A stretch of DNA of 64,000 nt from contig CM045731.1 of the NCBI GenBank assembly GCA_024760905.1, forward strand, positions 56,757,625-56,821,624, read 5' to 3'. The translations under genes were made by a program, and so were the position numbers. The DNA is from Plotosus lineatus (Eukaryota; Chordata; Actinopteri; Siluriformes; Plotosidae). Below are positions 59,097-64,000 of this stretch, one piece after another (within the stretch, counting starts at the first letter, position 1; every line of letters begins with the position of its first letter). A model generated the notes under the pieces. The model made no database searches and was not told the DNA's origin. It saw only the letters and a program-made list of their open reading frames with translations.

Positions 59097-59250
59097 GAGA
59101 TCTGGCTTGCGGTCTCTCTGTCGCTGCTCCCTTACTGCGCTCTGAGCCTCAGCATCACGCACTAGAGCGCGGGGCGGAGGGATACACCGTTAGATTGTAG
59201 ATTGGGTTCTGACACTTAATGATCATTGCTCAGGTATTCAACCCTGACTA
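58910..59250 (-). promoter_or_regulatory. vstm2l 5' untranslated and promoter region
   Basis: GC-richer sequence with CpG words (CCGCCTCGCC at 58939-58948, GCGCGGGGCGGAGG at 59167-59180) and a (GA)n array at 59033-59100 lies directly upstream of the vstm2l ATG. A promoter here is inferred from position and composition; no TATA box is evident. Confidence 0.4.
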
Positions 59251-59309
59251 AGATGATCTACCTTTGTGTTTTCAATATTTTTTTTTTTTTATAAAACATA
59301 GTTTTTCCT

Positions 59310-59615
59310 TTGCCCGAACCATTTAACCCTTATAAGCTCTCAGGGTGGCTGGAGTTTGTGTCATCCGGATGTGGAGGACACCCAGAATAGCTCACCAGTC
59401 CATCACAGGCCCAACACACAAGCATTCACGCTCACATCTAAAGGCAATTTGGAACAATCAATTAGCCTAATGTTAACGTGTTTGGACTGTTGGAGGAAAC
59501 CCATGCAAATACAGAGAGACCTTCCAAACTCGACACAGAAATCTCTGGCTGTGTCTGGGACTCGAACCTGGGACTCGAACCTAGGACTCAAATCATGACC
59601 CCACCATACTGACCA
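59310..59615 (-). mobile_element. SINE (DANA/Mermaid-like wording)
   Basis: Minus-strand words CTAAAGGCAATTTGGAACAA, GGACTGTTGGAGGAAACCC and GGGACTCGAACCTGGGACTC. Confidence 0.65.
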
Positions 59616-59631
59616 AGTAACATCATTCATT

Positions 59632-59775
59632 AATTTTCGGAACCGCTTAGCCTAATTAGTGTCAAGGGGAGGCTGGTGCTTATCTCGGCCAAATCTGGGT
59701 TTGGGGGAGAGTACACCCTGGACAGCTCACCAGGTCATCGCAGGGCAGAAATACGCTGATGGCTATGAAGTTACT
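59632..59775 (-). mobile_element. Chimeric-type SINE tail fragment
   Basis: CGCTTAGCCTAATTAGTGTC, AGGCTGGTGCTTATC and CACCAGGTCATCGCAGGG match, on the minus strand, the alternative tail seen at 31937-32275. Confidence 0.6.
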
Positions 59776-60105
59776 CTTTTTTTTGGATTTTCCCCATTTT
59801 CTCCTGAATTTATTTGGATCCAATTCCCACGAATCAGGTATTGCCTTCCCGATCACATGACCACCACCAACCAAGGAGGGACAAAAGCATGCACATTCTC
59901 CAAGACATGCAATGCTTGCCACCAGCCTCTATTCTAATTGTGGCACCACATGAATTTATGGGCGGTCTAACATGCTCAGAGGAAAAGCATCATCCACCCC
60001 GTCTCACAAATGAGGTCACAGACACCTGTGATTGGCTGGCAATCACTGTGAGTGACGGGGAAGTGAGCGTATGCTGTTCCTCCGGGCTGCCACTACTCCA
60101 AGTTA
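59776..60105 (-). mobile_element. SINE family C, minus strand
   Basis: Shares CCAATTCCCACGAATCAGG, AAAAGCATGCACATTC and GATTGGCTGGCAATCACTG with the copies at 35093 and 50790. The head end is missing. Confidence 0.68.
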
Positions 60106-60233
60106 CATCATGTCAGAGGAAAATATTAAAATAATCAATAACGCCTTTCTATTCATCTCTATAGCCATCTACAAGGTCACAACATAGAAATCAATATCTA
60201 TGGCATAGTAGCACACGACATGATTATATTTTT

Positions 60234-60240
<7 letters not shown>

Positions 60241-60292
<52 letters not shown>
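60241..60292. repeat. (CA)n microsatellite
   Basis: An uninterrupted run of CA repeats. Confidence 0.95.
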
Positions 60293-60296
<4 letters not shown>

Positions 60297-60302
60297 TATA
60301 TA

Positions 60303-62684
60303 CAGGGATCCCTCACTTTCTACAGTTAATGGGGACCGAGACCCCCGCGACCGCTGATTTCTGCAAAGTAGGATCAAACCCCCGACTGATGTATATGTAC
60401 ATGTATATGTGTATATAATATAAATAAATACATATCCAATGCTATAAATGCTTATAACAATTAAACATTAAAAAATAATGCATGAGATGACAATAAAATA
60501 TAAATACATACCCATACAGATGAGCACGTGTGCGCATACACAGATGCACGTATGCACCTCACATAAAAATGTAAGTAGTTTTGTTGGGTTGTTTTTTGTT
60601 TGTTTGAATGCAGCTGCGATGGGGGACACAAACCAGTGTCCGTCCTCACACCGGTCCCAAGCCCGGATAAATGCAGAGGGTTGCGACAGGAAAGGCATCC
60701 AGCCTATAACTTTTGCCAGAATACAGAATGCGAATCGTCACAATAAATCCCATACCCGATCGGTCAAGGCCCAGGTTAACAACGACCGCCATCAGTGCTG
60801 TTAACTAACAGGGTGCTGGTGGAAATTGGACGACTGTTGGTTGAAGAAGAAGAGGTGGGAGGCGTGTCCATAGGCAGAGAGAGAAGAGGAAAGGCATGAA
60901 TCAAGGACTGAGAGTTGGGACTTTGAATGTTGGAACTATGACAGGAAAAGGTAGAGATCAGGCGGACATGATGCAGAGGAGGAAGGTGGACATACTGTGT
61001 GTTCAGGAGACCAGGTGGAAAGGTAGCAAGGCTACAAGTGTAGGAGCAGGGTTTAAGCTGTTTTATCACGGTGTGGATGTGAAGAGAAATGGAGTAGGAG
61101 TCATCTTGAAGGAGGAGTTTGTCAGGAATGTTCTAGAAATGTAAAGAGTGTCAGACAGAGTGATGAGTCTCATGTTAGAATTTGAAGGCGTGATGTTCAA
61201 TGTTGTTAGTGCTTATGCACCACAGGCAGGATGTGAGCGAGAAGAGAAGGAGAGATTCTGGAGTAAGTTAGATGACGTGATGCAGAGTACCCCCAGAGGT
61301 GAAAGAGTGGTCATTGGTGAAGATTTCAATGGACATGTTGGTGCAGGCAACAGAGGGGACGAGGAAGTGATGGGCAGGTTTGGTATCCAGGACAGGAACA
61401 CAGAAGGACAGATGTTGGTAGATTTTGCAAAAAGGATGGAAATGGCCATGGTGAATACTTTCTTCCAGAAGAGACCGGAGCATAGGGTGACTTATAAAAG
61501 CGGAGGTAGGAGCACACAGGTAGACTAAATCTTGTGTAGACGATGTAATTTGAAGGAAGTCGGTGACTGCAAAGTAGTAGTGGGTAAAAGTATTATGGTA
61601 AAATGTTAGAGTGGTACAGGACATGTGTGAAAGATGTAAGACAGTGGTGAGGTGTGCTGTCGATGTGACAGAAGAGTTCAACGTGGAGGCAGGACTGCAT
61701 CAAGGGTCAGCTCTGAGTCACTTCTTGTATGCTATGGTGATGGAAAGGCTGACAGACGAGGTTAGACAAGATTCCCCATGGACTATGATGTTTACAGATG
61801 ACATTGTGATCTGTAGTGAGAGCAGAGAACAAGTGCAGGAAAATCTACAGAGGTGGAGGTATGCCTTAGAAAGGAGGGGGTCAGCCTCAGTAAGACAGAA
61901 TACATGTGTGTGAACGACAAGGACCCAAGAAGAACGGTGAGGTTACAGGGAGCAGAGATAAAGAAGGTGGAGGATTTTAAGTACTTAGGGTCAACAATCC
62001 AGAGCAATGGAAAGTGTAGAAAAGAGGTGAAGAAGCGTGTGCAGGCAGGTTGGAATGGTTTGGAAAAAGTGTTTGGTGTGATGTGTGATAGGAAGGTATC
62101 GGCAAGAATGAAAGGAAAAGTGTACAAGATGGTGTTGAGGCCAGCGATGTTGTATGGTTCAGAAACAGTGGCCCTGGGGAAAAGACAGGAGGCAGAGCTG
62201 GAGGTAGCAGAGATGACAATGTTGAGGTTCTCTTTAGGAATAACGAGGATGGATAGGATGAGGAATGAGTATATCAGAGGGACAGAACATGTAAGAGGTT
62301 TTGGAGACAAAGTCGGAGAGCCTAGATTGAGATGGTTTGGACATGTACAAAGTAGGGATATTGAATATATTGCTAGTAGGATGCTAAGGTTGGAACGACC
62401 AGGCAGAAGGCCTCAAGGAAGACCAAAGAGAAGATTTATGGATGTGGTAAAGGAGGACATGAAGGTAGTTGGAGTAAGAGTAGAAGATGCAGCGGATAGG
62501 GTGAGATGGAGGCAGATGATTCGCTGTGGTGACCCCTGAAGAGAACAGCCGAAAGAAAAATAAGTTTTTTTGTTTGTTTGGGGTATTTTTGCATAATTGG
62601 CCTTGTTTTGCGGCAATATTTTTGAAAAAACCACGATGCACTGAAGCCGCAGAAATTGAAGCATGAAGTAGCGAGGGATCTCTG
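60303..62684. mobile_element. Terminal-inverted-repeat element copy 2, carrying a LINE
   Basis: The left end CAGGGATCCCTCACTTTCTA and the right end GAAGTAGCGAGGGATCTCTG are inverted repeats. The arms (60303-60606 and 62581-62684) match the element at 18259-18692 in reverse. The middle is a LINE. Confidence 0.72.
60607..62565 (+). mobile_element. RTE-type LINE, both ends kept, middle deleted
   Basis: A leader is followed by an endonuclease frame (LRVGTLNVGTMTGKGRDQAD, ILCVQETRWKGSKA, VVIGEDFNGHVG) to about 61590. The sequence then jumps to the late reverse transcriptase (GLHQGSALS, MMFTDDIVICSES, FKYLGSTIQSNGKC) and ends with RPKRRFMDVVKEDMKVVGV and CGDP-stop at 62537-62539. A large central part of the usual protein is absent near 61590-61615. 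The 15-base duplication TTTTTTGTTTGTTTG lies at 60592-60606 and 62566-62580. Confidence 0.87.
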
Positions 62685-62686
62685 AG

Positions 62687-62990
62687 TTGGTGGTGTTGTG
62701 GTTAGGGTGCTGCGCTCATGATCGGGAGGTTGTGAGTTCGAATGCCACTGAGACCCTCATTGTGCTCAGACCTCTGGGCAAGGTCTCAACCACAAGTGTG
62801 CCTCTGCTCACCCAGAAGTATAACTGGGTACCAGTAAAAATATACTGGGAAGGTAACTTGCGATGGACTAGCGTCTTATCCCGGAGGAGTTGAACTCCTC
62901 GTTGCTTCACGCTACAGAATCCGGAGATAAGCACTAACCTGATGAGCCACTAGGCTTGGGTGTAAAAAAAACCCAACAGACTTTACCTTT
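62687..62990 (+). mobile_element. tRNA-derived SINE family D
   Basis: The head GGTGTTGTGGTTAGGGTGC (A box) and GAGTTCGAATGCC (B box) precede a body with CTGGGCAAGGTCTCAACC and TGCGATGGACTAGCGTC. The tail is A-rich. Only one copy was noticed in the window. Confidence 0.65.
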
Positions 62991-63051
62991 ACCCACCATA
63001 TTATATATATATATATATACATACACACACACACACACACACATACATATA

Positions 63052-64000
63052 CTAGTCCTTCTCAAAAAATTAGCATGTTGTGATAAAGTTCATTATTTTC
63101 TGTAATGTACTGATAAAAATTAAACTTTCATGTATTTTAGATTCATTGCACACCAACTAAAATATTTCAAGTCTTTAATTGCTTTAATACTGATGATTTT
63201 GGCATACAGCTCATGAAAATCCAAAATTCCTATCTCAAAAAATTAGTATATTTCATCCGACCAATAAAAAAGTGCTTTTAATACAAAAAAAGTCAACCTT
63301 CAAATAATTATGTTCAGTTATGCACTCAATACTTGGTCGGGAATCCTTTTGCAGAAATGGCTGCTTCAATCTGGCGTGGCATGGAGGCAATCAGCCGGTG
63401 GCTCTGCTGAGGTGTTATGGAGGCCCAGGATGCTTCGATAGCGGCCTTAAGCTCATCCACAGTGTTGGGTCTGGTGTCTCTCAACTTTCTCTTCACAATA
63501 TCCCACAGATTCTCTATGGGGTTCAGGTCAGGAGAGTTGGCAGGCCAATTGAGCACAGTAATACCATGGTCAGTAAACCATTTAGCAGTGGTTTTGGCAC
63601 TGTGAGCAGGTGTCAGGTCGTGCTGAAAAATTAAAATCTTCATCTCCATAAAGCTTTTCAGCAGATGGAAGCATGAAGTGCTCCAAAATCTCCTGATGGC
63701 TAGCTGCATTGACACTGCCCTTGATAAAACACAGTGGACCAACACCAGCAGCTGACATGGCACCCCAGACCATCACTGACTGTGGGTACTTGACACTGGA
63801 CTTCAGGCATTTTGGTATTTCCTTCTCCCCAGTCTTCCTCCAGACTCTGGCACCTTGATTTCCGAATGACATGCAAAATTTGTTTTCATCTGAAAAGAGT
63901 ACTTTGGACCACTGAGCAACAGTCCAGTGCTGCTTCTCTGTAGCCCAGGTCAGGACCTTCTGCTGCTGTTTCTGGTTCAAAAGTGGCTTGACCTGGGGAA
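63052..64000 (-). mobile_element. Tc1-like transposon, broken, runs off right edge
   Basis: The terminus TAGTCCTTCTCAAAAAATTA has an inner direct repeat about 173 bases inwards (ATCTCAAAAAATTAG near 63231), the IR/DR arrangement of fish Tc1 elements. The minus strand encodes the C-terminal half of a transposase in two frames: VLFSDENKFCMSFGNQGARV then SPDLNPIENLWDIVKRKL. A frameshift near 63600-63640 breaks it. The N-terminal part lies outside the window. Confidence 0.9.

Overview
The window is a piece of a vertebrate nuclear genome, very probably a ray-finned (teleost) fish. Three multi-exon genes with GT-AG style introns can be read by exon phase and by resemblance to remembered human proteins. 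The rest is packed with fish-type repeats: Tc1 elements, hAT non-autonomous elements, RTE and L2/Rex1-type LINEs, several tRNA-derived SINE families, and long (CA)n, (GA)n and (AT)n microsatellites. No bacterial operon, CRISPR array or phage feature is present. No database search was possible, so family names are recognition from memory.

Gene layout. The minus strand from 1507 leftwards carries the first four coding exons of rprd1b (RNA polymerase II CTD-interacting domain protein, CREPT); the gene leaves the window on the left. The plus strand from 3478 to 13495 carries a complete seven-coding-exon tti1 (1,094 codons; TTT co-chaperone complex for PIKK kinases), head to head with rprd1b across a roughly 2 kb spacer that holds a CRE and an ETS-like site. 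The minus strand from 58909 to 21219 carries a complete four-exon vstm2l (secreted V-set immunoglobulin protein, 213 aa) with a 29 kb first intron. The order rprd1b-tti1-vstm2l and the relative orientations match human 20q11.23 as I remember it, which independently supports the calls.

Repeat layout. TTI1 intron 2 holds a SINE broken by a TA-flanked transposon. TTI1 intron 5 holds about 2 kb of nearly pure purine (GGGAGA-like) sequence and a SINE with a BovB-like tail. Between tti1 and vstm2l (13.5-21.2 kb) lies a three-layer nest: an RTE-type LINE, with a hAT element inside it, with a SINE inside that, each supported by its own target-site duplication. VSTM2L introns carry further SINEs, a Tc1 copy (24.2 kb), an L2/Rex1-type LINE (41.4-44.7 kb), and minisatellites with CCAAT-box-containing units. 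Upstream of vstm2l (59-64 kb) are SINEs, an internally deleted RTE LINE sitting inside a terminal-inverted-repeat element, and a Tc1 copy that runs off the right edge.

The three genes are housekeeping or neuronal host genes and do not form a pathway. The most informative unexplained material is in the repeats: composite SINEs built from LINE ends, nested insertions that give a relative dating, and splice acceptors in which (TG)n stands in for the polypyrimidine tract. I found no convincing new multi-gene system.
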